Positions 1 to 9,437 are shown, counted from the stretch's first letter. The stretch is 37,583 bases of DNA from CAYTSW01 sp964440605 (GCA_964440605.1 CAYTSW010000010.1:1-37583); one strand, 5' to 3'. The notes: generated by a model not told the origin, from the sequence alone. Translations and numbers: made by a program.

Positions 1-54
1 GGCTTCGGGCGGATCCCCGTCCCGGACTTCGGGCGCATGCGGGCGATCAACTGA
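1..54 (+). CDS. 3' end of an upstream gene (partial)
   Basis: The first 54 bases read in frame 1 as 17 codons ending in TGA at 52-54; the peptide ends PDFGRMRAIN. Nothing in it identifies a family. The frame is open from the first base and the stop is followed by about 170 bases without a gene, which fits the end of a plus-strand gene that starts outside the window. The call rests only on the open frame, so it is tentative. Confidence 0.35.
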   Translation, partial: GFGRIPVPDFGRMRAIN

Positions 55-156
55 GCCACCATCAAGCGAATCACCACAATCGGCGTCCAGCCAACGCTCC
101 CTGTCCGCGCGCACGAAGTTGGTTCCCGCGACGGTCCAGTCGGCGCGAAAGGCGAG

Positions 157-189
157 CAAACGAAAACACCCGATCTTTGCAGTCGGGCG
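157..189 (-). terminator. Rho-independent terminator of the two secreted-protein genes
   Basis: On the minus strand CGCCCGA (189-183) pairs with TCGGGTG (173-167), 7 bp with one G-U pair around a 9-nt loop, followed by TTTTCGTTTG. It lies 35 bases past the stop codon of the minus-strand gene ending at 224. The rest of 55-223 shows no gene. Confidence 0.7.
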
Positions 190-223
190 TTATCAGGAAT
201 GAGCAATGGCAATCGACGATCGC

Positions 224-826
224 TTATGCCGAACGACGGCGACGATTCGCGAGCAGTCCCGCGAGCGCAACGACCGAAGTCGCCCCGGGTGTCGGCACAA
301 CAGTGAAACGCGACCAGTCGACCGACCCCGGTCCCCACTGCCCGTCGCTGAAGACACGTATTTCCGACTCTGATTCGCCTTCAAGGGTGGCCGTTTCCGG
401 CAACCAGTTTTCCTGCGCGCCGCCTTCGAGCAGGACGGCGAAGGGCGCGGCATCCGCGAATTCGAACTGAAAGGTGTAAGAGTCGTCGGTCCCGTCGGTC
501 GCGGACAAGGCGATGTAGTACGTACCGGGGCCGAGGCCGTCAAACATGGTCGTTGCCGCCACATCGAGCGGGGTGGAGAAGGTGTCCTCCGCGGCGGTGA
601 CCACCGAGCCGGCCTGGTCGAACAGGACCGCGATCTCGTTGATGTTGTCTCCGTCGGGATCAATCAACCCGGTGGTTTGATACACGAAGTTGCCGGGCTG
701 AAATGTGCCCCAGTCGAAGTTCACTGAGAAGGGTGTGGGCTCCGGGGCTCCCGGCACGTACAACTGCGCGAACGCAGGGCCGGGAGCGAGGGGGATCGCG
801 AGCAGGGCGGGGTGTAACAATCGCAT
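224..826 (-). CDS. Secreted protein with PEP-CTERM-like sorting tail
   Basis: A 200-residue protein with an N-terminal signal peptide (about residues 1-20, ending PAFAQ). The body is acidic and beta-rich; the segment GLGPGTYYIALSATDG resembles a pre-peptidase-like (PPC) beta domain. The C-terminus has the three-part sorting architecture: PTPGA, a short hydrophobic stretch, then NRRRR. In PEP-CTERM systems such tails are cut by an exosortase-like enzyme at the cell envelope; no such enzyme is in this window. The ATG at 826 is preceded by AAAGGA at good spacing. It lies 51 bases after the next minus-strand gene, which has the same tail type, so the two probably form an operon. Its function is unknown. 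Confidence 0.8.
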   Translation of the reverse strand: MRLLHPALLAIPLAPGPAFAQLYVPGAPEPTPFSVNFDWGTFQPGNFVYQTTGLIDPDGDNINEIAVLFDQAGSVVTAAEDTFSTPLDVAATTMFDGLGPGTYYIALSATDGTDDSYTFQFEFADAAPFAVLLEGGAQENWLPETATLEGESESEIRVFSDGQWGPGSVDWSRFTVVPTPGATSVVALAGLLANRRRRSA

Positions 827-877
827 GGCTGCATCCTTTGATGATGGGGTGAGGGGTGTCGGACCCGAAGGCGGTGT

Positions 878-1705
878 TCAGCGACGACGGCGGAGCGAGG
901 CAACTCCGCTGAGCAGAGCCAGGCCGAAGGCGCCCGGGGCCGGAACGTCGTTGTAGCTCAGCGCAACGAAGGATCGCGCGTGGGGTGACTCGATCGTCAT
1001 TCCGCCGATCGTCACATCCGGCTCGCCCGTCTCGAAGACCGCCCAGACGCCTTGCGCGTCGCCGTTGATCTCGAAGCTATCGATCAGCTGCGCGTCGGTG
1101 TCGTAGAGGGAAACGGTCAGGTTGGCGTAGCTGTTGACGAACTGGTCGGGTGCGGTAACGGCGAAGCCAACGCGCGTCTGCGGGAAGTCGAACGCGATGG
1201 CGGTCGCGCCGCCGTACACGCCTTGCACCTCTCCGGTGAGTTCGTCGATGAAAGTGTCAGCGCCGTTCGGAGTGGTCGCGAACAACTGAGCGATCACTTC
1301 GCCCTCCGTCGACTCGCCTCCGATGACGCCGAGAGTGGCGTTCTGGCCTTCACCGGGGAGAGGGTTGAGCCTCTCGGGCAGGCCGCCGAGCACGTCGAAC
1401 TCCAGGCCGTTATCGACCGGCGCGGCATCGCCCGGGGCCCACGCACGGCTTTGAATCGTGACCTCCTGGCCTTCGAATCGTTCGCCGATCGTCGCGGCGC
1501 GCAAAGGCAAGGAATCGGCAAAGAACGCGTCGCCAGCCGCGATCGGCGTGGTCAAGTAATCGTTGATGCCTCGGAATCCAGCGTCGGCGGGCGGCGTCAT
1601 GCCGGTGCCGACGCCAAAGAATCCGCTCGACACATCGACGGTTGCGAACGCGGTGACAGAACACGCCGACAGAATGGCGGCGGGGGCGAGAGTGCTGATC
1701 TTCAC
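878..1705 (-). CDS. Secreted protein with PEP-CTERM-like sorting tail
   Basis: A 275-residue exported protein. I chose the GTG at 1705 because GAGGAG lies 6 bases upstream and it gives a clean signal peptide (KISTLAPAAILSACSVTAFA). The reading frame extends further upstream, but that part is Arg-rich and unlikely to be translated. The mature part is low in Cys and rich in Gly, Asp and Thr, and looks like an extracellular beta domain (for example VNSYANLTVSLYDTD). It ends with PAPGA, a hydrophobic run and SLRRRR, the planctomycete variant of the PEP-CTERM signal. It is the first gene of a probable two-gene operon ending at the terminator near 160. No enzymatic motif was seen. Confidence 0.8.
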   Translation of the reverse strand: MKISTLAPAAILSACSVTAFATVDVSSGFFGVGTGMTPPADAGFRGINDYLTTPIAAGDAFFADSLPLRAATIGERFEGQEVTIQSRAWAPGDAAPVDNGLEFDVLGGLPERLNPLPGEGQNATLGVIGGESTEGEVIAQLFATTPNGADTFIDELTGEVQGVYGGATAIAFDFPQTRVGFAVTAPDQFVNSYANLTVSLYDTDAQLIDSFEINGDAQGVWAVFETGEPDVTIGGMTIESPHARSFVALSYNDVPAPGAFGLALLSGVASLRRRR

Positions 1706-1817
1706 AGGTGGCTCCTCGTGCGGGGTTCTCCGGAATCGACGCCGGTCGACTCCGTTTACGCCACCGCGAGTCGCGCTCAGATCTCTCACCCTCGCTTGAA
1801 AACTTCAGTGGGCCAGC

Positions 1818-2876
1818 TCAGCCCCCCGCCAGCGTCGTGTTCGACCCATCGTCGTTGCAGACCATGATCGAGCGTCGGCCGGCGGCCTTGGCGGCGTAGA
1901 GCGCCGCGTCGGCATGTTCCAACAGCGTGTTGGCGTCAAGAGGCTTGCTCTGGCTGATGCACGAGACGCCGATCGACATCGAGCAGGTCGCGCTGCACGC
2001 CTCGCCGCCTGAGAGCATCTCCATCCGCTGCGACGCGGCCCGCGCGAACGCCGCCTGCAAGCGCGACGCCACCTGTCCGGCGATGGTGCAGCAGGTCTGC
2101 GGCATGAGGATGACGAACTCGTCGCCGCCGAGCCGTGCCGCGATGTCCGAAGCGCGGATGTTCTCGTCGATGATGCGCGAGGCGAGCTTGAGCAGTTCGT
2201 CGCCCGCGGCGTGACCGAGTTGGTCGTTCACCTGCTTGAAACCATCAAGGTCGATGATGACGCACGCGAGGTCGTTGCCGTAGCGCATGGCCTCGGCGAA
2301 GGTCTGCGGCAGGCGCTCGTCGAGCTGTCGGCGGTTGGCCAGTCCGGTGAGCGGGTCGGTCCAGGCCATCACTTCGAGGCGGGAGATCTCGGTTGACAAC
2401 TTCTCCGCCCGGGCCGTCAGCGCGTCGAGCTGCGCGCGCAGTTCCGTGGTGAGCCGGCGGTTGTGACGCCGGGCGTCCGCCAGCGCCAGCGCCTGCTCGA
2501 TCGCGGCGCTCACGGGCGGCAGCGCATCATGCCCCTCGGGCACGACCAGAGCCGCGATCGCGCCAGCCTCGACCGCGTCGGCGATCCAGTTCGTGTCGTC
2601 GCCGGGGCCCCACGCGACCACCGGCGTGTCGCCCAGGCGGCGGACGAGCGAACGCAGGGCCTCATCCGCCGTCGCGTCGTCCGTCGGCATCTGGAAGATC
2701 GCGACGTGCCACGCGGGGAGCTGGCCGAGTCGGGCATCGACCTGCACGGGCTCGACGCGCGAGAGGCAGTCGGCTCCGACGTGAGCGCGGACGGCCTCGG
2801 CGAGACGATCTGTCTCGGCGCCGGGTGCCGCGATCAGCAGCACGTGCGGGTATCCCTTGTCTCGGACGGTGTTCAC
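1818..2876 (-). CDS. Diguanylate cyclase (GGDEF) with degenerate receiver-like N-terminus
   Basis: A 352-residue protein. The C-terminal half is a GGDEF domain that makes cyclic di-GMP from two GTP: the motif is intact (ARLGGDEFVIL), preceded by TDPLTGLANRR and DLDGFKQVND. RASD sits five residues before GGDEF, which is the RxxD inhibitory site, so product feedback is likely. The first ~125 residues look like a response-regulator fold (HVLLIAAPG, then VAIFQMPTDD), but I cannot place a convincing phosphoryl-acceptor Asp; it may be a pseudo-receiver. A coiled-coil linker joins the parts. The start is uncertain: GTG at 2876 begins just before the conserved fold, while an upstream ATG at 2972 would add 32 Arg-rich residues. 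No c-di-GMP effector lies nearby. Confidence 0.9.
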   Translation of the reverse strand: MNTVRDKGYPHVLLIAAPGAETDRLAEAVRAHVGADCLSRVEPVQVDARLGQLPAWHVAIFQMPTDDATADEALRSLVRRLGDTPVVAWGPGDDTNWIADAVEAGAIAALVVPEGHDALPPVSAAIEQALALADARRHNRRLTTELRAQLDALTARAEKLSTEISRLEVMAWTDPLTGLANRRQLDERLPQTFAEAMRYGNDLACVIIDLDGFKQVNDQLGHAAGDELLKLASRIIDENIRASDIAARLGGDEFVILMPQTCCTIAGQVASRLQAAFARAASQRMEMLSGGEACSATCSMSIGVSCISQSKPLDANTLLEHADAALYAAKAAGRRSIMVCNDDGSNTTLAGG

Positions 2877-2997
2877 TGGCGAGCGGTCTCCCGTCGGATG
2901 CGCCTGTCTCGATGATGTGGTACGCCGCAGGGGCAGCCTGCGTTTGAGCCGAGGGTCACGCCAATGGAACATCGGCCGGACGCGCGGGAAGATGTGT

Positions 2998-3035
2998 CCG
3001 TCGGCGGCAGGGCTTGCCCGAATTCACGCCGACGG
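2998..3035. repeat. Two-tier inverted repeat between cyclase and PPIase genes
   Basis: CCGTCGGCG (2998-3006) pairs perfectly with CGCCGACGG (3027-3035), and the loop holds a second stem GGGC/GCCC (3010-3013/3016-3019). There is no T-run on either side, so it is not a typical intrinsic terminator. It lies just past the PPIase stop (3066) and upstream of the cyclase, so it may end or attenuate minus-strand transcription. Confidence 0.45.
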
Positions 3036-3065
3036 GCAGTTCCATGACCACTTGATCGGGTTGTG

Positions 3066-4109
3066 TCAGGGTTGCGCGGATGTGAAGCGCCGGCGCCACG
3101 CCTCCGCCAGCGTGGGGTCCAGTACGGTGATGTCCGCCTGAGCGAGCAGGTCGCGCGCCAGGCGGGCCATCAGCAAGCGCTCCTGCTCCAGACGGGCGTC
3201 ACGCGTCACCACCGCTCGCGCCGCTTCGAAGGTCGGCGGCTCCTGGGCCGGGCGGTTGACGGTCTCCAAGCGCAGGATCGCGTACCCGGTGTCCACGGCG
3301 ACCGGGTCGCTCGTCTGCCGGGGCTGGAGCGTCGAAACGGTCCGGCGGATGCCGGCTGGCCATGACAGGTCCGCGGGGTTGATGGGCGGGAGCAGCCCCC
3401 CGCGGTCGGCCGAGGCGTCCGTCGACAGTCGGGTCGCGACGGTCGCGAAGGGCTGCTCCGCGAGCTCGCGTTGCGCGCGCTGGGCTTGCTGGATCGTGGG
3501 CACGACGATCGCCCGGGCGGTGTACGTCGGACCGAAGCGCAGGTCGTACGCACGGCGCAGGGCGTGCTCCGAGAGATCCACCTCGTCCTGCACGAGCTTG
3601 CGGCTCATCGCGCTCCGCCGCAGCAGACCCGCGAAGGCGGCATCGCCCAGGCCCCGTCGCTGGCGGATGGCCTCGAGCAGTTGCCGTTGTCGGGCGATGT
3701 CGGTCGCGATGTTGTCCGCGTCGAGCGTCTCGAGCAGCAGGCGCTCTTCCCGTTCGAGGTCCGATGGGGTGATCGCGATGCCCTGCTGTGCGCACGCTCG
3801 CTCGAGCAGGTGCTCGACGACGAGCTCTTCCAACACCGGCCCGCCGGCGCGCTCGGCGAGGTGCGGCGTCAGGTCGCTCCACGTCAGGGCCCGACCGCCA
3901 ACGAGCGCGACCGGGCGTCGCTGGCCCGCATCGGGGGGCGATGCGGGCGTCGCTTCGACCGATGAGGCGTCGCTCGCCGGGCGGACGGCCCGGTCGGTCG
4001 CGTCGAGTCCGCGGGTGGCGTACGCGGTGTCGTCGGCGTCGCGCTGCGGGCCGCCGCAGGCGCAAACAACGAGCAACGAGACGAGCGCCGATGTGCGGAG
4101 AATGGTCAT
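3066..4109 (-). CDS. Parvulin-type peptidyl-prolyl isomerase lipoprotein (PrsA/SurA-like)
   Basis: A 347-residue envelope protein. The signal peptide is short and ends LLVVCACGG, with Cys18 as the probable lipidated residue. A helical chaperone-like region with a SurA_N-type look follows (about 65-190, for example VLEELVVEHLLER). The parvulin domain (about 205-300) has ARAIVVP, FATVATRLSTDASADRGGLL and GYAILRLETV, matching the family pattern. It likely helps fold exported or outer-membrane proteins in the periplasm. The start is ATG 4109; the frame runs on upstream through ruvC but that is not coding. No Shine-Dalgarno is present; TACACT ends 5 bases before the ATG, suggesting a leaderless message. 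It is divergent from ruvC. Confidence 0.85.
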   Translation of the reverse strand: MTILRTSALVSLLVVCACGGPQRDADDTAYATRGLDATDRAVRPASDASSVEATPASPPDAGQRRPVALVGGRALTWSDLTPHLAERAGGPVLEELVVEHLLERACAQQGIAITPSDLEREERLLLETLDADNIATDIARQRQLLEAIRQRRGLGDAAFAGLLRRSAMSRKLVQDEVDLSEHALRRAYDLRFGPTYTARAIVVPTIQQAQRAQRELAEQPFATVATRLSTDASADRGGLLPPINPADLSWPAGIRRTVSTLQPRQTSDPVAVDTGYAILRLETVNRPAQEPPTFEAARAVVTRDARLEQERLLMARLARDLLAQADITVLDPTLAEAWRRRFTSAQP

Positions 4110-4151
4110 GCGCGAGTGTAGGTGCGGGGCGCAACCCGGTATGCTCGCGAC
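4110..4151. promoter_or_regulatory. Back-to-back promoter region of PPIase and ruvC
   Basis: Only 42 bases separate the two divergent start codons. Toward ruvC, TATGCT (4140-4145) is followed by 6 bases and ATG. Toward the PPIase, TACACT (4120-4115, minus strand) is followed by 5 bases and ATG. Neither gene has a Shine-Dalgarno. No clear -35 box is visible. The expected -35 zone of ruvC covers the -10 of the PPIase gene, so the two promoters probably compete. Confidence 0.55.
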
Positions 4152-4691
4152 ATGATCGTCCTCGGAGTGGATCCGGGATTGCGGGTGACGGGGTTCGGCG
4201 CTGTCCGTTTCGCCGAGGCTCACCCCGCGGCGGCGGTCGAGTTGGTCGGCGCCGGTGTGGTCCGTGTGCGCGAGTCCGATTCGTTCGCTGACCGCCTGCG
4301 CGTGCTGGGCGCCGAGCTCGCAACGCTCATCGAGGAGTTCCGCCCGGCTCTGGCCTGCGTCGAAGGGCTCTTCACGCACTATCAGAATCCGCGCACCGCG
4401 ATCGTCATGGCCCACGCCCGGGGCGTGATTCTTCTGCGCCTGGCCGAAGCGGGCGTTGGCGTGTGCGAGCTGCCGCCGGCGCAGGTGAAGCGGGCCATCG
4501 CGGGTTCGGGCCGGGCGGGCAAGGCGGGGGTCGGCATGGCCGTGGCGCTCGAGCTGGGGCTCTCCGAGCCGCCGCAGCCCGCGGACGTCTCGGACGCGCT
4601 GGCCGTCGCGATGGTGGGGGGAAGGCGTGCGCTCGCCGACCGTGTGATGGCCGCGACAACCACGAAGCCGGACCCTGTGCGCCAAGGATGA
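4152..4691 (+). CDS. ruvC: Crossover junction endodeoxyribonuclease RuvC
   Basis: A 179-residue RuvC of normal length. It resolves Holliday junctions with RuvAB in homologous recombination. The four catalytic acids are visible: Asp7 in LGVDPGLRVTG, Glu71 in CVEGLF, and Asp145/Asp148 in PADVSDALAVA. The conserved PPAQVKRAIAGSGRAGK block is also present. The start at 4152 gives the classic MIVLGVDPG N-terminus; the frame is open 10 codons earlier but that part overlaps the promoter. ruvA and ruvB are not adjacent, unlike in many bacteria. TATGCT 6 bases before ATG predicts a leaderless transcript. Confidence 0.97.
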   Translation: MIVLGVDPGLRVTGFGAVRFAEAHPAAAVELVGAGVVRVRESDSFADRLRVLGAELATLIEEFRPALACVEGLFTHYQNPRTAIVMAHARGVILLRLAEAGVGVCELPPAQVKRAIAGSGRAGKAGVGMAVALELGLSEPPQPADVSDALAVAMVGGRRALADRVMAATTTKPDPVRQG

Positions 4692-4706
4692 TCGCGGTAC
4701 CAAACG

Positions 4707-4732
4707 GCCACCGGGCTCGCGCCCCGGTGCTC
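4707..4732 (+). repeat. Intergenic palindrome, family B (no tail)
   Basis: CACCGGG (4709-4715) pairs with CCCGGTG (4723-4729) within the unit GCCACCGGGCTCGCGCCCCG and following bases. Very similar units occur at 10511-10534 and 12274-12299. This copy lies between the convergent ends of ruvC and ppa and lacks the pyrimidine-rich tail of the other copies. It could serve as a two-way terminator. Confidence 0.6.
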
Positions 4733-4772
4733 GTCGTCGAGAGTCGCTTTGTAGCCCCCGCCTGTTTCGGCG

Positions 4773-5360
4773 TTACTTCAGGCCCGCGAGTTGCCCCGAT
4801 CGGCGCAGCCGGGAGTAGGCATCGAGCGATTGCTCGATGACGGCGTGGGCGGCTTCGGGGGGCGTGATCTCGTCCACCTCCACTTCTTTGCCCTCGAGCG
4901 TCTTGTAGTCCTCGAAGAACCGGCGCAGCACCTTGAACACGTGCTTGGGGAACTGGCTGGCGGTGTGCATGTCCTCGTATTGCGGGTCGTCGCAGAGAAC
5001 AGCGACGATCTTGTGGTCCGCCTGTCCCTCGTCGATCATCGTCATCAGCCCGACAGCGCGGGCATCGCAGATCGTCAGCGGCGGCACGTTCTCCGTGCTG
5101 AAGACGAGCACATCCATCGGGTCATCATCTTCGGCGTACGTCTGCGGAATGAAGCCGTAGTTCGCGGGGTAGTACACCGCCGATGACAGCACCCGATCGA
5201 GCCGGAGGAAGCCCGACCCCTTGTCCAACTCGTACTTGTTCGACGACCCCTTTGGGATCTCGATGACCGCTCGGAACGTCCCCGGCAGGCCGTCGCCGCC
5301 CTGGACCGCCGGGGAGATGTCATGCCACGGATGGACCACAACGCACACTCCATTCACCAC
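4773..5360 (-). CDS. ppa: Inorganic pyrophosphatase (family I)
   Basis: A 195-residue soluble pyrophosphatase that splits PPi to two phosphates and pulls biosynthetic reactions forward. Active-site elements are present: EIPKGSSNKYE (about 34-44), YPANYGFIPQT, and the DDDPMD signature (78-83) that binds metal ions. The C-terminal HVFKVLRRFFEDYKTLEGKEV block is also typical. The start is uncertain: the GTG at 5360 directly follows GGGAGG with no spacing, and the in-frame GTG at residue 5 may be used instead. A TATGCT hexamer lies at 5380-5375. It is convergent with ruvC and divergent from pgi. Confidence 0.95.
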   Translation of the reverse strand: MVNGVCVVVHPWHDISPAVQGGDGLPGTFRAVIEIPKGSSNKYELDKGSGFLRLDRVLSSAVYYPANYGFIPQTYAEDDDPMDVLVFSTENVPPLTICDARAVGLMTMIDEGQADHKIVAVLCDDPQYEDMHTASQFPKHVFKVLRRFFEDYKTLEGKEVEVDEITPPEAAHAVIEQSLDAYSRLRRSGQLAGLK

Positions 5361-5402
5361 CCTCCCACACGTTGAGCATAACGGCCCGTCCGGGCGGAGA
5401 CA

Positions 5403-5465
5403 GGTACACGGAGCAACGGAGGAGACGGAGCGCCCAGAGAGGCAGAAGAGAAGAGGGCAAGAGGC
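5403..5465 (-). repeat. Pyrimidine-rich repeat tail pointing at ppa
   Basis: On the minus strand this reads as a C/T-rich tract ending CTCCGTTGCTCCGTGTACC (5421-5403), identical over 19 bases to 12347-12365. It ends about 42 bases before the ppa start. A decayed palindrome (CGGGTGCCGCG, CTCCGGTG) follows at 5477-5502. The rest of 5361-5602 holds only the ppa and pgi promoter zones. Confidence 0.65.
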
Positions 5466-5590
5466 GGTGTCTCTCGGGTGCCGCGATTACGCTCCGGTGT
5501 GCCGAGTGGTCGGACGTTTGAGCGGGCAAGATGCCGGCCCATCACAGCCGAACCTGTGCTTGTCGCGCCCCTCCGCCGCCTGCCCTCCAG

Positions 5591-5602
5591 TATCCTCCCC
5601 CC
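5591..5602 (+). promoter_or_regulatory. -10-like hexamer directly before pgi
   Basis: TATCCT (5591-5596) is followed by six C residues and the pgi ATG. There is no Shine-Dalgarno, and transcription from this hexamer would begin at or next to the start codon. A -35 box at the right distance is not obvious; TTGTCG at 5560 is too far away. Confidence 0.45.
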
Positions 5603-7024
<1,422 letters not shown>

Positions 7025-7072
7025 GCGTCGAGCGCCCGATGCGACGAAGTCCACCGGGTCCGCGCTCGCTGC

Positions 7073-7381
7073 TCACTGGTTCTGGTGCTTCGCTGCCTGC
7101 GACTGCTCTTCCACCCTCAACACGCTCAGCCATCGCCCGTGATCCAGCTTGACGCCGTCCGCCGCGTAGTCCGCGACGTACTCGCGCCCGTCGACGCGAT
7201 AGACGAACTCGTGCTCGCCCGACGGCACGTCCAGGCGGGCGCGCCACCACCCGCTCGGCAACCGGTGCATGGGCACCGGCCCGCGGTCCCACAGCGTGAA
7301 GGAACCCAGCACTTCCACGCGCGTCGCTCCCAGCAGGAACAGCTTGAACTCCACGCTTTGCCCGTTGCTGTGCACCGACAT
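7073..7381 (-). CDS. Small stand-alone glycogen-binding-like (CBM48/AMPK1-type) protein
   Basis: A 102-residue cytosolic protein made of one beta-sandwich domain. The order VEFKLFLLGATRVEVLGSFT, then LPSGWWRARLDVPSGEHEFVYRVDG, then EYVADYAADG matches early-set/CBM48 domains that bind glycogen or starch in AMPK beta subunits and branching enzymes. No catalytic domain is attached. GGGAGG lies 6 bases before the ATG at 7381, which fixes the start. It is convergent with pgi across 48 bases. It may target a partner to polysaccharide; that role is inference. Confidence 0.75.
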   Translation of the reverse strand: MSVHSNGQSVEFKLFLLGATRVEVLGSFTLWDRGPVPMHRLPSGWWRARLDVPSGEHEFVYRVDGREYVADYAADGVKLDHGRWLSVLRVEEQSQAAKHQNQ

Positions 7382-7598
7382 GACACACCTCCCATCGGGC
7401 GAACGCCCTTGGCGTCCCCCGGAAGGCAAGACATCCCGCCCCCACGCTCAGCAGTGCCTCCCGCCGCGAGCGCACCGTGCGTCGCGGCTGCTCGTCCTCC
7501 CACGCGCGCCTCTGTCGCGAGGTGCCTCCGGCCCTTATCCCGCGGGGCCGGCTCCGGACGACCCCGCCCCACGCCGCGCGGCGCATACGCTCGGCCGC

Positions 7599-7621
7599 TA
7601 TACACAGTGTGGATCAACTGT
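7599..7621 (+). promoter_or_regulatory. Possible -10 box and small palindrome before the 7677 gene
   Basis: TATACA (7599-7604) is the only AT-rich hexamer in this stretch and is a plausible -10. ACAGT (7604-7608) and ACTGT (7617-7621) form an inverted repeat with an 8-base gap across the expected transcription start, as an operator would. No -35 box was identified. Confidence 0.3.
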
Positions 7622-7676
7622 CATGCGAGTGCGAACCTTGCCGCCCCATCCCGGTGCAAAATGCCCACAACGCGGC

Positions 7677-9437
7677 ATGCGATTCTGGCGCCTCGCGGTG
7701 GCGCAGGCCGTGCTCGTGAGTTTTGTGTTCGGGCCGATGGTTGCTCACGCCCAACCCGCCGACGGACGCGCTCCCGAACCGAGCCCGACGATCGCCCCCG
7801 GCCCCGCTGAGCCCGCCTGGGCCGTCGCCCCTCGCGTGGGCGACACCGTTCTCCTGCCTCTACGCCCCGCGCGTGGGCCCGCCGACCCCGCCACTGCGGC
7901 TGTGCTCGGTTGGAGGCCTTCCCCGGCGCCGATCGCGCGCCTGAATGCGGAATCGCCGCCGCTGCGGACGCGGCTCATCCCGCTGGTTGCCGATCCGCCG
8001 ACTGATCCGCTCTCCTGGCTTCCCCCCGCGCGCGATTACGTCGCCGGACTGAAAGCCCCGCGCCCCGCGGGGCTTTGGCTCGTCGAGGTCCGGCTCCCCG
8101 CTGACTTCGAAGCGGCCGATACACCGGCCATCACCCTCGGAGGCCGCTCGGTCCGCGTCGCGGCTCCCACATCCTTCGTGCCGCGATCGGGCACGGCGTT
8201 GCGCGCGGACCAGCGAGCGCGGCTCGCCGCTCTCACCGCACCCGCGGCTCGGACGCCCGAACAACGCTGGCGCATCGCCCTGCTCGCGGGGCGCCTCGAC
8301 GCGCCGGCATTGTTGGATCCCGCTCCCGCCGACCCGGACGCCGCCCGCTTCGCCCAAGCCGTGACGGCGCGCTGGTCCGCGGCACTCGCGCGGCTGGAGG
8401 GCGTGGACCCCGAAGCCGCGCATCGCCTTGTGGACCGTCTCACACTCCTGCTTGCGACGCCCGAGAGCCACACGCTGCCCGGCTGGCCCATCGACCCCGC
8501 GAGCGACGAGCTGCTTCTGCGTGAGCTGCTCGATCCCGACGCGCCGGCGTCCACGCTCGTGCAGGCCGCCGAGGCGTGGTGGGCGCGCAAGCCCGCCTTT
8601 CGCGCGTGGCTCGTCGACGACGCCGGCCCACTCCGGGCCGGGCGGGCCGCCCGCGTCGCGGTCGCCAACCTCGAGACGGGTGATCGCTCCATCGCCGCGT
8701 GGTCCGACACCGCGGGCCAACGCATCACCGCCACGCTTGAAGCGCGAACGATCTCCGTGCTGACGGTCCCGGTCGGCTCCGGCGAGCAGCCGGCCTCCAC
8801 CATCACCCTCGAGGCCGAGGGTCGCGCGGTGGGCACTGTGACCACGGTCGCGCCCCCCCTGGTCATCAACGCCCCGGGCTTCACCACGCCGCTGTTCCAG
8901 CCGCCGCTCGCCCTCGCGTCGCTGGGCAGCGAGCAGGCGCAGTCCGTGCCCGTCGACCACGCCACGCGGGCCATACTCCTGCGTGAGCCCGGGCTCGACC
9001 GGTGGATGCTCCACATCGAAACGCTGCACGCTCCGTCAGACGATCAGTCCGCCGAGACTCTCAGTCTCTGGGTCGGGCCCATGAACGACACCGTCCAGGT
9101 GGTGCGCATCTCTCGTGACGGAAGCACGCGGCTGCTCCGCCCCACCACCAACGCCGAGCCCCCCGAGGTCACCGTCCGCCGCGCGCACGACCGCTGGACC
9201 GCGACGATCCTCTTCCACGAGACTTGGCTCGCCGACGAGCAGGGCCTGGCGCGGCTCGCCATCACCCGCGCGGCGGCCGACGGGCGCACCCTCGCGTTCC
9301 CACGCCCCATGTGGCCCCATCAGTCCGAGCCGGGCCGGCTGCTGCTCGACCTCTCGCGTTGGGAGTCCCCCGCGGCCTCGGTCCCGGCCGCGCCGCTCCT
9401 TCGCCCGCTCGAGCCGGACGGATCAATGCTCCGCTGA
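7677..9437 (+). CDS. Exported protein of unknown function
   Basis: A 586-residue protein. MRFWRLAVAQAVLVSFVF and following residues to VAHAQ form a good signal peptide, so I prefer ATG 7677; an in-frame ATG at 7623 adds 18 residues, and the frame is open even further upstream. The mature part is rich in Ala, Pro and Arg. It reads as several beta modules (for example GLWLVEVRLPADFE, GRAARVAVANLETGDRSIAAW, WMLHIETLHAPSDDQSAETLSLWVG) around a helical middle (about 190-320). The last 150 residues resemble a carbohydrate-binding-like beta sandwich. I do not recognise the family and see no catalytic motif. Its last 15 bases overlap the end of rnc on the other strand. Confidence 0.75.
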   Translation: MRFWRLAVAQAVLVSFVFGPMVAHAQPADGRAPEPSPTIAPGPAEPAWAVAPRVGDTVLLPLRPARGPADPATAAVLGWRPSPAPIARLNAESPPLRTRLIPLVADPPTDPLSWLPPARDYVAGLKAPRPAGLWLVEVRLPADFEAADTPAITLGGRSVRVAAPTSFVPRSGTALRADQRARLAALTAPAARTPEQRWRIALLAGRLDAPALLDPAPADPDAARFAQAVTARWSAALARLEGVDPEAAHRLVDRLTLLLATPESHTLPGWPIDPASDELLLRELLDPDAPASTLVQAAEAWWARKPAFRAWLVDDAGPLRAGRAARVAVANLETGDRSIAAWSDTAGQRITATLEARTISVLTVPVGSGEQPASTITLEAEGRAVGTVTTVAPPLVINAPGFTTPLFQPPLALASLGSEQAQSVPVDHATRAILLREPGLDRWMLHIETLHAPSDDQSAETLSLWVGPMNDTVQVVRISRDGSTRLLRPTTNAEPPEVTVRRAHDRWTATILFHETWLADEQGLARLAITRAAADGRTLAFPRPMWPHQSEPGRLLLDLSRWESPAASVPAAPLLRPLEPDGSMLR

